Origin: [Enterobacter] lignolyticus SCF1
GTDB lineage: Bacteria > Pseudomonadota > Gammaproteobacteria > Enterobacterales > Enterobacteriaceae
Direction of reading: 5' to 3'
DNA length: 64,000 nucleotides
NCBI RefSeq assembly: GCF_000164865.1
Contig: NC_014618.1
Span: 2,356,001-2,420,000, forward strand
Below, one piece after another: positions 8,789 to 17,484 of the stretch (position 1 is the stretch's first letter; each line of letters begins with the position of its first letter). A model generated the notes under the pieces. That model ran no database searches, was not told the DNA's origin, and saw only the letters and a program-made list of their open reading frames with translations. The position numbers and the translations under genes are program-made.

Positions 8789-10192
8789 ATGACCACGTAT
8801 CGCAGTGAGAAAGATTCGATGGGGGCGATTGATGTCCCGGCAGATAAACTCTGGGGGGCGCAGACCCAGCGCTCGCTGGAACATTTTCGAATCTCGACGG
8901 AGAAAATGCCGAACGCGCTTATCTCGGCGCTGGCGCTGACCAAGCGCGCGGCGGCGAAGGTGAACCAGGATCTGCATCTGCTGGCTGATGAAAAGGCGAA
9001 TGCTATCGTCAGCGCGGCGGACGAGGTGCTGGCCGGAAAACATGCCGACGAATTTCCGCTGGCCATCTGGCAGACCGGCTCCGGCACCCAAAGCAATATG
9101 AACATGAACGAGGTGCTGGCGAACCGGGCGAGCGAGCTGCTTGGCGGCGTGCGCGGTATGGAGCGCAAGGTGCATCCGAACGACGACGTCAACAAAAGCC
9201 AGAGTTCGAACGACGTCTTTCCGACCGCCATGCACGTTGCTGCGGTGATTGCCCTGCGCGAGCATCTGCTGCCTGCGCTCGGTGTTTTGAAAAAAACGTT
9301 AAGCGATAAATCCCATGCCTTTGCGGATATCGTCAAAATTGGCCGCACCCATTTGCAGGACGCCACGCCGCTGACCCTCGGGCAGGAGATGTCCGGCTGG
9401 GTGGCGATGCTGGAGCATAATCAGAAGCACCTGGAGCATGCGCTGCCGCACCTGTGCGAGCTGGCGCTGGGGGGCACCGCTGTCGGCACCGGGCTGAATA
9501 CCCATCCGGAATACGCGAAAAGGGTCGCCGATGAGCTGGCGGCGATTACCCGTCAGCCGTTTGTGACGGCGCCGAATAAGTTTGAAGCGCTGGCGACCTG
9601 CGATGCGCTGGTGCATGCCCACGGGGCGCTGAAGGGGCTGGCGGCGTCGCTGATGAAAATCGCTAACGATGTGCGCTGGCTCGCATCCGGGCCGCGCTGC
9701 GGAATTGGCGAACTCGCTATTCCGGAAAACGAGCCGGGCAGCTCCATTATGCCGGGGAAGGTGAACCCGACCCAGTGCGAAGCGGTGACGATGCTGTGCT
9801 GTCAGGTGATGGGCAACGACGTGGCGGTGAACCTCGGCGGCGCGTCGGGGAACTTTGAGCTTAACGTTTACCGGCCGATGGTCATCCATAACTTTCTGCA
9901 GTCCGTCCGGCTGCTGGCCGACGGGATGGAAAGCTTTAACGAGCACTGTGCGGTAGGTATTGAGCCCAACCGCGCCCGTATCGATCGGCTGCTGAACGAG
10001 TCGCTGATGCTGGTGACGGCGCTGAATACCCATATCGGCTATGACAAAGCCGCAGAGATAGCCAAGAAAGCGCACAAAGAGGGGCTGACGTTAAAGGCTT
10101 CGGCGCTGCAGCTTGGCTACCTGACGGAGGCGGAGTTTGACGCCTGGGTACGCCCGCAGGATATGGTCGGCAGCATGAAGATCAGTCGTTAG
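8789..10192 (+). CDS. fumC: Fumarate hydratase class II
   Basis: The 467-residue product equals E. coli FumC in length. It is the iron-free, heat-stable fumarase that interconverts fumarate and malate in the TCA cycle, active under oxidative stress or low iron. The superfamily signature GSSIMPGKVNP is present around residue 317, with the second conserved block SSNDVFPTAMHVA near 139. The start at 8789 follows AAGGAGAGAG. In E. coli fumA lies directly upstream; here the upstream gene is aldA and no fumA is present at this locus. The 3' end overlaps the convergent tus gene by 11 bases. Confidence 0.96.
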   Translation: MTTYRSEKDSMGAIDVPADKLWGAQTQRSLEHFRISTEKMPNALISALALTKRAAAKVNQDLHLLADEKANAIVSAADEVLAGKHADEFPLAIWQTGSGTQSNMNMNEVLANRASELLGGVRGMERKVHPNDDVNKSQSSNDVFPTAMHVAAVIALREHLLPALGVLKKTLSDKSHAFADIVKIGRTHLQDATPLTLGQEMSGWVAMLEHNQKHLEHALPHLCELALGGTAVGTGLNTHPEYAKRVADELAAITRQPFVTAPNKFEALATCDALVHAHGALKGLAASLMKIANDVRWLASGPRCGIGELAIPENEPGSSIMPGKVNPTQCEAVTMLCCQVMGNDVAVNLGGASGNFELNVYRPMVIHNFLQSVRLLADGMESFNEHCAVGIEPNRARIDRLLNESLMLVTALNTHIGYDKAAEIAKKAHKEGLTLKASALQLGYLTEAEFDAWVRPQDMVGSMKISR

Positions 10193-11114
10193 CCAGCCAC
10201 AGGTGCAGCCGGGGGATCATTAACCGCATCGGCTGCGCCTCAGGTTTATAGCGGTACTGCACGTTATCGGCATCGTAATTCAGCAGCTCGCCGATATCCG
10301 GAATACTGACGCCTTTGCTGCCGGAGATGAGCGCAATCATCGGGCTGGGGCAGGCGTATTGCACCTGCTTTTGCGCCCCGGTGTACCACACGCGGGCGAT
10401 GGGCTGCACCTTTACCGGCCGCTTTATCTTCAGCCTTGCCCGTTCGGGCAGGGCGGCGATGTCCTGATACTCCTGCTCAAGCTTAGCCTGCCACTGCTCA
10501 CGGGTAAACGGCGCCACCGCGCGGGGTGCTTTCAGGCTTTTCGCCAGCTGGGCCAGTACGTCGTCACGGGTCAGGTTCTTGATGATATGTTTGTTCGCCC
10601 AGCCGAAGCGAATCGTCCCCGGGTCGCGCAGCAGCGTCAGGGAGCGGTAGGCGTTGAGGGTGATCAATCCCGGCAGGTGGTGGTGAACCCACTCAAAGCG
10701 GGCGGCGGAGGGCAGGCCGGACTCCACGGTAACCATCTGTTCAAACGCCGCTTTTAAGGTATTCACACGGCCAATACGCTCTTCCAGCGCCTGATATTGA
10801 TCGCTGTCGCACTGCAGGCAGATTACGCCGGGCAGGCGCGTAGCGGCTTTACTGCTGCGGTTTTCCGACTGCTGGTGGATAAACAGGTGGCTAAAGTGCT
10901 GCAGGGCCATCGTCAGGGCAGTGGCTCCCAGATGTTGTTTGACGGCAATGGTGTTCAGCGGGTCATGCTCCCGCGCTTTGCTGACTTCCGGTAGCGCGAA
11001 AACGCGCGCCGCCAGCAGACGGCACGCCTGTATCTGGCGCTGAACGGCCAGCAGCTCGTGTTCCAGTTCGCGAAACGTCGACGTGAGTCGCTCAATCAGA
11101 TCGTAATTGGCCAT
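10182..11114 (-). CDS. tus: DNA replication terminus site-binding protein
   Basis: Tus is a 310-residue monomer that binds Ter sites and stops replication forks arriving from one side, by blocking DnaB at the non-permissive face. The whole chain matches E. coli Tus in length and sequence (start MANYDLIERL, end LHLWLAND). A Ter site lies 11 bases upstream of its start codon, the same arrangement as terB in E. coli, where Tus represses its own promoter. The gene ends inside the fumC end and is followed on its other side by rstB on the same strand. Confidence 0.96.
   Translation of the reverse strand: MANYDLIERLTSTFRELEHELLAVQRQIQACRLLAARVFALPEVSKAREHDPLNTIAVKQHLGATALTMALQHFSHLFIHQQSENRSSKAATRLPGVICLQCDSDQYQALEERIGRVNTLKAAFEQMVTVESGLPSAARFEWVHHHLPGLITLNAYRSLTLLRDPGTIRFGWANKHIIKNLTRDDVLAQLAKSLKAPRAVAPFTREQWQAKLEQEYQDIAALPERARLKIKRPVKVQPIARVWYTGAQKQVQYACPSPMIALISGSKGVSIPDIGELLNYDADNVQYRYKPEAQPMRLMIPRLHLWLAND
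10446..10453 (+). other. KOPS-like octamer (FtsK orienting sequence)
   Basis: GGGCAGGG on the + strand matches GGGNAGGG, inside the tus gene on its non-coding strand. It points toward dif at 43.8 kb, the direction FtsK would translocate. An 8-mer alone is weak evidence. Confidence 0.4.
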
Positions 11115-11124
11115 AGCACTTCCA

Positions 11125-11140
11125 TTAGTTACAACATACT
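11125..11140 (-). other. Ter site (terB-like, Tus binding)
   Basis: Read on the minus strand the sequence is AGTATGTTGTAACTAA, identical to the E. coli terB core. It sits just upstream of tus and should serve both as fork barrier and as Tus operator. With the AG end at the right, forks moving leftward meet the blocking face. Confidence 0.94.
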
Positions 11141-11185
11141 AATGGCTTTACTATAGCCCCTGTCCGGGCATCGTGCAAACGCTTG

Positions 11186-12487
11186 TCAGACAGGGAGCGG
11201 CAGGGCAACGTTATGATATATCGGCCAGCTAAAACAGAAGCGGGCGCCGCCGAGCGGGCTGGCGTCGCACGAGACGCTGCCGGACATCGCCTGGGCAATA
11301 GAGTGAACGATGGCCAGACCCAGCCCGCAGCCGCCGGTGGCGCGATCGCGGCTGGGATCGAGACGGACAAAGGGCTCGAACACGCGTTCGCGCTCGTCGG
11401 CTGCAATCCCCGGACCGTCATCATCAACAAGCAGAGTGGCGCGTGAATCCTGCAGCAGCAGGCTCACCTGAATACGCTGGTTGCTGTAGCGCATGGCGTT
11501 ATTGACGAGGTTATCCAGCACGCGCTCCATCAGGCGCATATCGAGCGCGCCGTAATCGCCCGCCGTCAGCTCGCTGAGAACCACGTCGCGCTGTGGGTTA
11601 ACGGTCTGAATATCCTCAATATGGGTCGTAATCCATGCCGGAAAATCCGGCGTGGTTAGGGTCAGTTCGTTTTGCGGGCGGTCAAGGCGGGCGTAGGTCA
11701 ACAGCTCCTGAATCAGCGCCTCAAGCTGGCCGATATCGCGGTTGAGGGCCTGTGATTCGGCTTCGGACAGGTTCTCGCTCATCTCAAGGCGGTAGCGCAG
11801 TCGCACCAGCGGCGTTCTGAGCTCGTGGGCGATGCCGTCGATCAGCTGTTTTTTACTGGCGATCAGGGCGTTAATGTTATCCGCCATCTGGTTAAAGGCC
11901 ACGCCCAGCCGCTCAAAGCCGGAGGTACTGTCAAAGTGGATACGCTCGCTCAGATGCCCCTCGCCGAAACGCTGGGCGGCGCTTTCGATTTTGAGCATAT
12001 CCTCCCAGTGCGGGCGCATCCAGAGGAATACGGGAAACGCCAGCGAAACGGCGATAAACGCCATCAGCGCCATATCCAGCAGCCGCATCTGATGCAGAAA
12101 ATAAAGATAAGGGACCGGTCCTACGGCCAGCACGTAGTGGCTGCGCGGAATACGCTGGATAAAGGTGTACTGGTCATCCAGCGCGACGATATCGCCCGCG
12201 CGCAGATGCTGCATAGAGTCTTCCGCAAGGTGAAATTTGCTCAGCGGCTCAATGCGCAGATCGAATGACAGATTCAGGTCCAGCTCTTTTAGCGTTTTGC
12301 TCCAGTCGCGGGGGGGAATTTCGCGCAATTCGCTGCGCATCAGGTACAGCGAGCTTTTCATCAGATCGTCAAGCGACTGGCGGCCTGCGCGTTCGGCGGT
12401 AAATTTATACACCAGGCCGACCAGCATGGTCATCACGAGGAAGCAGACGAACAGCAGCAGATAGAACTGCACGAAGAGTTTTTTCAT
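11186..12487 (-). CDS. rstB: Sensor histidine kinase RstB
   Basis: This 433-residue inner-membrane kinase has the same length as E. coli RstB. It has an N-terminal membrane helix, a periplasmic sensor region (about 30-135), a second helix near 135-155, a HAMP linker, an H-box with IAHELRTPL (phospho-histidine near residue 224), and N, D and G boxes (NNAMRYS, DDDGPGI, GCGLGL). It phosphorylates RstA, whose gene lies directly upstream, 24 bases away, in the same operon. In E. coli the operon is under PhoP control; no clear PhoP box was identified here. Confidence 0.95.
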   Translation of the reverse strand: MKKLFVQFYLLLFVCFLVMTMLVGLVYKFTAERAGRQSLDDLMKSSLYLMRSELREIPPRDWSKTLKELDLNLSFDLRIEPLSKFHLAEDSMQHLRAGDIVALDDQYTFIQRIPRSHYVLAVGPVPYLYFLHQMRLLDMALMAFIAVSLAFPVFLWMRPHWEDMLKIESAAQRFGEGHLSERIHFDSTSGFERLGVAFNQMADNINALIASKKQLIDGIAHELRTPLVRLRYRLEMSENLSEAESQALNRDIGQLEALIQELLTYARLDRPQNELTLTTPDFPAWITTHIEDIQTVNPQRDVVLSELTAGDYGALDMRLMERVLDNLVNNAMRYSNQRIQVSLLLQDSRATLLVDDDGPGIAADERERVFEPFVRLDPSRDRATGGCGLGLAIVHSIAQAMSGSVSCDASPLGGARFCFSWPIYHNVALPLPV

Positions 12488-12511
12488 TTCCGGCCCAAAG
12501 CGAGTGGTGAA

Positions 12512-13231
12512 TCAGTTATCCCAGGCATGTGGGGCGAACAGATATCCTTTATTACGTACCGTTTTGATGCGATAGGGCTCGGTGGCGCTATCAAGCAGCT
12601 TTTTGCGCAGGCGGGAAATCGCCACATCGACGCTGCGGTCCATACCGTCATAAGAGACGCCGCGCAGGTTTTTCAGCAGCGCATCACGATCCATAATCTG
12701 TCCGGCGTGCGTCGCCAGCTCCCACAGCAGATCGAAATCCGCGGTCGACAGCGCGATATTCTCGCCGCTCAGCAGCACCTGGCGGTTGACCGGATCGATA
12801 GCGAGCGTCCCGAAGCGAATGGCCTTATGTGGGGTCAGCGACGACGCGCTCTTTTCGCCTGGAACGACGGCAATATGCTGGCGCAGGTGCAGGCGCAGGC
12901 GCGCAAGCAGCACGGCGGGCGGGGTGGTTTTCAGAATGTAGTCGCTGGCGCCCATTTCGAGCGAAAGAATATGGTTCATGTCGCTGTCAAGGGAGGTAAG
13001 CAGTACGATAGGTCCCTGCCATTGCGCCCGCAGGTCGCGGCAAATCGTCATCCCGTCTTTTCCCGGCAGCATGATATCCAGCAGCACCAGGTCCGGATCT
13101 TCGCGCAGTACAACTTCTTCGGCGCGATCGCCGCGAGGTTCGACGATAACGTCCATATCGTGTTTATTCAGGTAAGCGGCAATCAGCGAGCCGACTTCCG
13201 GATCATCTTCAACAAAGACTATCTTATTCAT
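12512..13231 (-). CDS. rstA: Response regulator RstA
   Basis: RstA is a 239-residue OmpR/PhoB-type regulator: receiver domain (about 1-115, phospho-acceptor Asp in LVLLDIMLPGKDG near residue 52) and a C-terminal winged helix DNA-binding domain (about 140-235). It heads the rstA-rstB operon. Known targets in E. coli include asr; a RstA box is visible upstream of asr in this window (36159-36172), so regulator and target are both here. Confidence 0.95.
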   Translation of the reverse strand: MNKIVFVEDDPEVGSLIAAYLNKHDMDVIVEPRGDRAEEVVLREDPDLVLLDIMLPGKDGMTICRDLRAQWQGPIVLLTSLDSDMNHILSLEMGASDYILKTTPPAVLLARLRLHLRQHIAVVPGEKSASSLTPHKAIRFGTLAIDPVNRQVLLSGENIALSTADFDLLWELATHAGQIMDRDALLKNLRGVSYDGMDRSVDVAISRLRKKLLDSATEPYRIKTVRNKGYLFAPHAWDN

Positions 13232-13356
13232 AACCGAGACACATCGAGAAAAAAGGTAACATACACCGCAGGAAACCCCCGATCCATTAATCTTTCATAA
13301 ATAAAGCGACTTCCGTTATCCTGCCAACATTATTACGTGAAATACGGGCGCAGGAA

Positions 13357-13692
13357 ATGGGATTACTGATTAAGGCCGCGCTAGGCGCGCTGGTCGTCGT
13401 GCTGATAGGGATACTGGCGAAAACCAAAAATTACTACATTGCCGGACTGATTCCGTTGTTTCCCACCTTTGCGATGATTGCGCACTACATTGTCGCCAGC
13501 GAGCGGGGCGTTGAGGCGCTACGCGCCACCATCGTGTTCGGAATGTGGTCGATCGTTCCCTATTTTCTTTATCTGCTGTCGCTGTGGTACTTCACCGGAT
13601 TTCTGCGCCTGCCGCTGGCGCTGGCGGGCGCAGTTGCGTGCTGGAGTCTCAGCGCCTGGCTGCTTATTCTGCTCTGGAGCCGCTTGCACTAA
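13357..13692 (+). CDS. ydgC: GlpM family inner membrane protein YdgC
   Basis: The 111-residue protein is almost wholly hydrophobic with about four membrane helices and matches E. coli YdgC of the GlpM family, function unknown. It is divergent from rstA and its last four bases overlap the end of convergent folM, an arrangement also seen in E. coli. Confidence 0.9.
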   Translation: MGLLIKAALGALVVVLIGILAKTKNYYIAGLIPLFPTFAMIAHYIVASERGVEALRATIVFGMWSIVPYFLYLLSLWYFTGFLRLPLALAGAVACWSLSAWLLILLWSRLH

Positions 13693-14411
13693 CGCAGCGG
13701 GCGGCCGCCATCCACGCCAAACGAACGGCCTGTGACATAGCAGCTGGTCAGCAGGTAATCGACAAGATCGATTATCTCTTTTTCACCCGGCGCTATTTTC
13801 ATCAGCGACTTGTTTAACGCCTGCTGCCGATATTCGGCGTCGTCACTGTCGTTAAACAGAATCAGCGACGGCGCAATAGCGTTCACCTTTACTTCCGGCG
13901 CCAGCTTGCGGGCAAACGAGCGGGTCATATTATCGAGCGCGGCCTTGCTGGCGGCATAGGCGATATGCTTGTCGCTGCCGCGCTCAACCACATAGTCGGT
14001 GAAATGGATGATGTCGCTGCCGGCATGGCCGTGGCCGCGTAAAAGCGGCTCCAGCGCATGGTTCAGCAGGTAGGGCGTCTGCACGTGGATCTGCAGCATC
14101 TGCTGCATGACGTCCGCCAGCGGTGCGCCGGGTTTCTCCGCTTTCCAGTCGCTGGCGTTATGCAGAATAGCGCGCAGGCCGTCCGTCCGCGCCTTCACGG
14201 ATTCCGCGAAGGCCAGCACGCCGTCGGTGGTGGCGAAATCCGCCTTCAGGCACAGGGCGCCTGCGGCTTCGAGCGTATCAATGGTGTCATAGCGGGTACG
14301 GTAGCTGACGATCACCGGCTGCCGTTGGTTGAGAAAATGGTGGGCAAGGGCGAGACCGATGCGACGGCCTCCGCCTGTAATAAGCACTGGGCGCGACTGG
14401 TGATGCCCCAT
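13689..14411 (-). CDS. folM: Dihydromonapterin reductase FolM
   Basis: A 240-residue short-chain dehydrogenase. The NADPH site is GGGRRIGLALAHH near residue 14 and the catalytic motif is YAASKAAL near residue 152. FolM reduces dihydromonapterin to tetrahydromonapterin and has weak dihydrofolate reductase activity. It lies 39 bases downstream of ydgI on the same strand, so the two may be cotranscribed. Confidence 0.93.
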   Translation of the reverse strand: MGHHQSRPVLITGGGRRIGLALAHHFLNQRQPVIVSYRTRYDTIDTLEAAGALCLKADFATTDGVLAFAESVKARTDGLRAILHNASDWKAEKPGAPLADVMQQMLQIHVQTPYLLNHALEPLLRGHGHAGSDIIHFTDYVVERGSDKHIAYAASKAALDNMTRSFARKLAPEVKVNAIAPSLILFNDSDDAEYRQQALNKSLMKIAPGEKEIIDLVDYLLTSCYVTGRSFGVDGGRPLR

Positions 14412-14450
14412 CGTATTCTCCTTAACAAATTGCGATGGGGTAATTTCGCG

Positions 14451-15839
14451 TTACCCCACTAACAGCCACGTTGCTGGAATTGCAGCAACCAATAATAACC
14501 CAATCAGCGCCACTTCACGGCGGTTCAGCATCTTGTCCAGCTCGTGAGTTCGGCGGGCATAGATAAACACCATCAGCCCCGGCGCATAGAGCACAACGGA
14601 CAGCAGCAGGTGCATAGGCCCTGACGCATACAACAACCATAGGCCATAAATGCATGCGCCGATACCTACCGCCTTATGCAGCGGTTTGCTGGCAACTTTT
14701 AACAGGAATGCGCCAACAAGGAAATAGGGCACCAGGATCATTTCAGAGGCGATGGTCAGCAGCGTGTTGTAATCGGAGCCGGTCAGCCAAATCAGAATCA
14801 GGCAAATCTGTACGCTGACGTTGGTCAGCCACAGCGACGAGGACGGCGCGTTGTTTTTATTCTGCCGCGCGAAAACCCGAGGAAACGCTTTATGCGTCGC
14901 CGCGATATACGGCACTTCAGCGGCCATAATCGTCCAGCTCAGGTAGGCGCCGCACACCGAGACAATCAGCCCGGCGGCAATGACCACCTCGCCCCACGAG
15001 CCCATCAGGCGCACCATCAGACCGGCCATCGACGGGTTGCGCATTTCTGCGAGCTCTGGGCGGGCAACGACCCCCAGCGAGAGCAGCGTCACCAGCAGAT
15101 AAACGCACAGCGCTGACAGCACGGCGAGAAGCGTCGCGCGACCGACATCTTTTTTATTGCGCGCGCGGGCGGAGACAACGACTGCGCCCTCCACGCCGAT
15201 GAATACCCACAGCGTGATAAGCATCGTGCTTTTCACCTGCTCCCAGACCGGAACGCCGAGCGCAATGCCGTGGAAATCCAGACTGAAAATATCGCTGCTA
15301 AAGGCCATCGCCGCCAGCACCACGAACAGGCCCAGCGGCACCAGCTTGGCGAGCGTCGCGACCAGATTTATCCCGGCCGCCGTTTGCACGCCGCGCAGCA
15401 CCAGAAAATGCACGACCCACAGCAGAACAGAGGCGCCTGCCATAGCCTGCCAGGTATTACCGTCGCCGAACAGGCGCAGCTCAGGCGTATCGGTAAAAAA
15501 GCTCAGGGCGGAAAAGACGATCACCAGATACGAGACGTTGGCGATGACCGCGCAGAGCCAGTATCCCCAGGCGGAGCAGAACCCAATCAGCTCGCCGAAG
15601 CCTTCGCGGGCATAGGTAAAGATCCCGCCGTCCAGGTCAGGGCGGATACGGGTCAATACCAGCATGGCGAAGGCGAGAAACAGAATGCCCACCCCGGTAA
15701 TGGCCCAACCGATCAATAGCGCGGCCGGGCTGGCAACTTCCGCCATGTTCTGCGGTAAGCTGAAAACGCCCGCACCCAGCATTGAGCTAAGTACCAGGGC
15801 CGTCAGGGCGCTAAGGCCGAGTTTCTTTTCCATTGGCAT
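14451..15839 (-). CDS. ydgI: Amino acid antiporter YdgI (ArcD-like, APC family)
   Basis: This 462-residue transporter has about twelve membrane helices and the conserved APC start SSMLGAGVFSLPQNMAE. It matches E. coli YdgI, a putative arginine/ornithine antiporter. No arginine deiminase genes are near, so the physiological substrate is uncertain. It lies between ydgH and folM on the same strand; a terminator after ydgH suggests it has its own promoter. Confidence 0.9.
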   Translation of the reverse strand: MPMEKKLGLSALTALVLSSMLGAGVFSLPQNMAEVASPAALLIGWAITGVGILFLAFAMLVLTRIRPDLDGGIFTYAREGFGELIGFCSAWGYWLCAVIANVSYLVIVFSALSFFTDTPELRLFGDGNTWQAMAGASVLLWVVHFLVLRGVQTAAGINLVATLAKLVPLGLFVVLAAMAFSSDIFSLDFHGIALGVPVWEQVKSTMLITLWVFIGVEGAVVVSARARNKKDVGRATLLAVLSALCVYLLVTLLSLGVVARPELAEMRNPSMAGLMVRLMGSWGEVVIAAGLIVSVCGAYLSWTIMAAEVPYIAATHKAFPRVFARQNKNNAPSSSLWLTNVSVQICLILIWLTGSDYNTLLTIASEMILVPYFLVGAFLLKVASKPLHKAVGIGACIYGLWLLYASGPMHLLLSVVLYAPGLMVFIYARRTHELDKMLNRREVALIGLLLVAAIPATWLLVG

Positions 15840-15960
15840 CCTGTTGTAAGAGAGGAAAGTCCCAGAATATTTATTTTGCTAAATCGCATAAACATGGATG
15901 ATTACGCTAAGGCGCGGGATTTTACGAAGAGAGTTGCGGGCATGCAATGAGAAGGACCAG

Positions 15961-15993
15961 AAAAAAACAAAAAAGGCAGCCGAAGCTGCCTTT
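15961..15993 (-). terminator. Rho-independent terminator of ydgH
   Basis: On the minus strand AAAGGCAGC and GCTGCCTTT form a stem with a tetraloop, followed by a T-rich run (A-rich bases 15961-15972 on +). Confidence 0.85.
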
Positions 15994-16010
15994 GACGAAA
16001 AAAATTTCGC

Positions 16011-16961
16011 TTATTTATACAGGTCGGCGCTGATCGTCATGTTGCCGCCACGTTCCTGCCACTGACGGGTAATGTGATAGTATTTCGCCCCTTTCTTCGC
16101 GGCGCGCTTGGCAACCTGATAGGAGATCTCGGTCATGTTGCCGTAGTTGCCGGTGAACTGAACGCTGTCAAACGGCACCATCTGTGCCGCGGTGATTTTG
16201 TTCAGCTCTTCAATTTTGGTACCGTCTGGCAGCGTGACACTGTAACGTCCGCCTTTCGACGACTGGGTTTCATAGAACAGACCTACGCCCGTGGCTGAAC
16301 CGACGGTGGAGGAGCTGGCGACGCCCGGGATTTCAACGTTTTTAGCGGCTTCACCGCCCTGCGCCAGCGCTGCGCGGCCTGCGTCAGAGTTGGCCGGAAT
16401 CGCGTCGGCGCTCTGCACTACGCGTTTTTTCGCATCGGCTTTGTAGACGTAAGCGGTGACGCGCTGGTTGCCGCCATCGTTAGCGTCAATCTGGCGTACG
16501 ATGAAGAACGAAGCTGCGCCTTTCTCCTTCGCGGCCTTCGCGATAGCGGAGTTGACGTCCGGCTGGCTGCGATAGAAGCCCTGTACGGTCACGGTATCAA
16601 AAGGTTCAAGCTGAGCAGCCTGATCTTTTGGTAATTCGGTCACGCCGTCAATCACACGGTTTTTCGGCGCATCGGCTTTCGGCGCATCCTGCTTATAAAG
16701 GTCGGCGGTAACGCGCGAGTTGCCGCTGTTGCCATAGTCAAAGTTGCTAACAACATAGAAAGAGGCAGCGCCTTCTTGATCCGCTTTATTCGAAACGGCC
16801 TGAACGGCATCGCCAATAGCGTTAAAACGACCGGTAATCACGATGCGATCGTATGGCTTGAGGGCTGCTGCTTGCTCCGGTGTCAACTCGGTGGCTGCAT
16901 TGGCGGTAAACGCGGTTGCAGACAGGAGGGCTGACGCCAGGAGAGTGTTCTTAAGCTTCAT
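16011..16961 (-). CDS. ydgH: YdgH, triple DUF1471/YhcN-domain periplasmic protein
   Basis: The 316-residue protein starts with a signal peptide (cleavage after TANA) and holds three repeats of the DUF1471 type, each with a conserved LKPYDRIVITGRF-like strand followed by a KGAxxYxV segment, near residues 35-90, 110-170 and 255-315. It matches E. coli YdgH, a periplasmic or envelope protein of unclear role. A single-domain relative is encoded at 38093-38371. It is divergent from pntA across a 523-base AT-rich region. Confidence 0.92.
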   Translation of the reverse strand: MKLKNTLLASALLSATAFTANAATELTPEQAAALKPYDRIVITGRFNAIGDAVQAVSNKADQEGAASFYVVSNFDYGNSGNSRVTADLYKQDAPKADAPKNRVIDGVTELPKDQAAQLEPFDTVTVQGFYRSQPDVNSAIAKAAKEKGAASFFIVRQIDANDGGNQRVTAYVYKADAKKRVVQSADAIPANSDAGRAALAQGGEAAKNVEIPGVASSSTVGSATGVGLFYETQSSKGGRYSVTLPDGTKIEELNKITAAQMVPFDSVQFTGNYGNMTEISYQVAKRAAKKGAKYYHITRQWQERGGNMTISADLYK

Positions 16962-17484
16962 AAAAATAATCCTTCGCCTTGCGCAAACCAGGTACTGGTA
17001 TTGTTGTTGACTAGAAAACGTCGCTGATTATTGCATTTAATTTGCGTCACTGTCTGCGTCATTTTTCACTTCAAGTGCGACCCTGATAACAGGTGACGAT
17101 AACTTTTGATGATATGTTGAAAAAACAGGCGGTTGACCAATAAAATTGATAATCGTCATGCGTTTTATAAGTTAATGTAATGTTAAAATATGTATTTTGC
17201 ACCGAAAATAATCATGTTTTACCGCCTCGCTTAAGCGAATTATCAGGCTTGAGGATTAATTTCAGGTAAATATTGCTACCCGAATGCTGAAGAAGCGGCT
17301 TTTCCTCAATAAAATCACAATTCCTGTTTTCTGACGGTGGATCACAATCGGCATTTTCAGTAGGTTATAGAAAGTTTGTTACTGTTTTATTTTTCGGGAT
17401 TCGCCGCCTTCTTTTGATAAAGGGTAGACGGGCCGATCCGGTGAAACAACAAACCATCATTTAAATTCGATGGAAGGGAAAACT
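16962..17484. promoter_or_regulatory. Long AT-rich divergent promoter region, ydgH / pntAB
   Basis: This 523-base stretch has no supported gene. It is markedly richer in A and T than its surroundings and must hold the promoters of ydgH and pntAB. One ArcA-like site is noted separately. No small ORF with a ribosome site was convincing. Confidence 0.6.
17171..17186 (+). promoter_or_regulatory. Candidate ArcA binding site
   Basis: GTTAATGTAATGTTAA holds two GTTAA repeats 11 bases apart, the spacing typical of ArcA~P sites. It lies about 300 bases upstream of pntA and 210 bases upstream of ydgH. Redox control of a transhydrogenase would be sensible, but this is a by-eye match. Confidence 0.4.
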
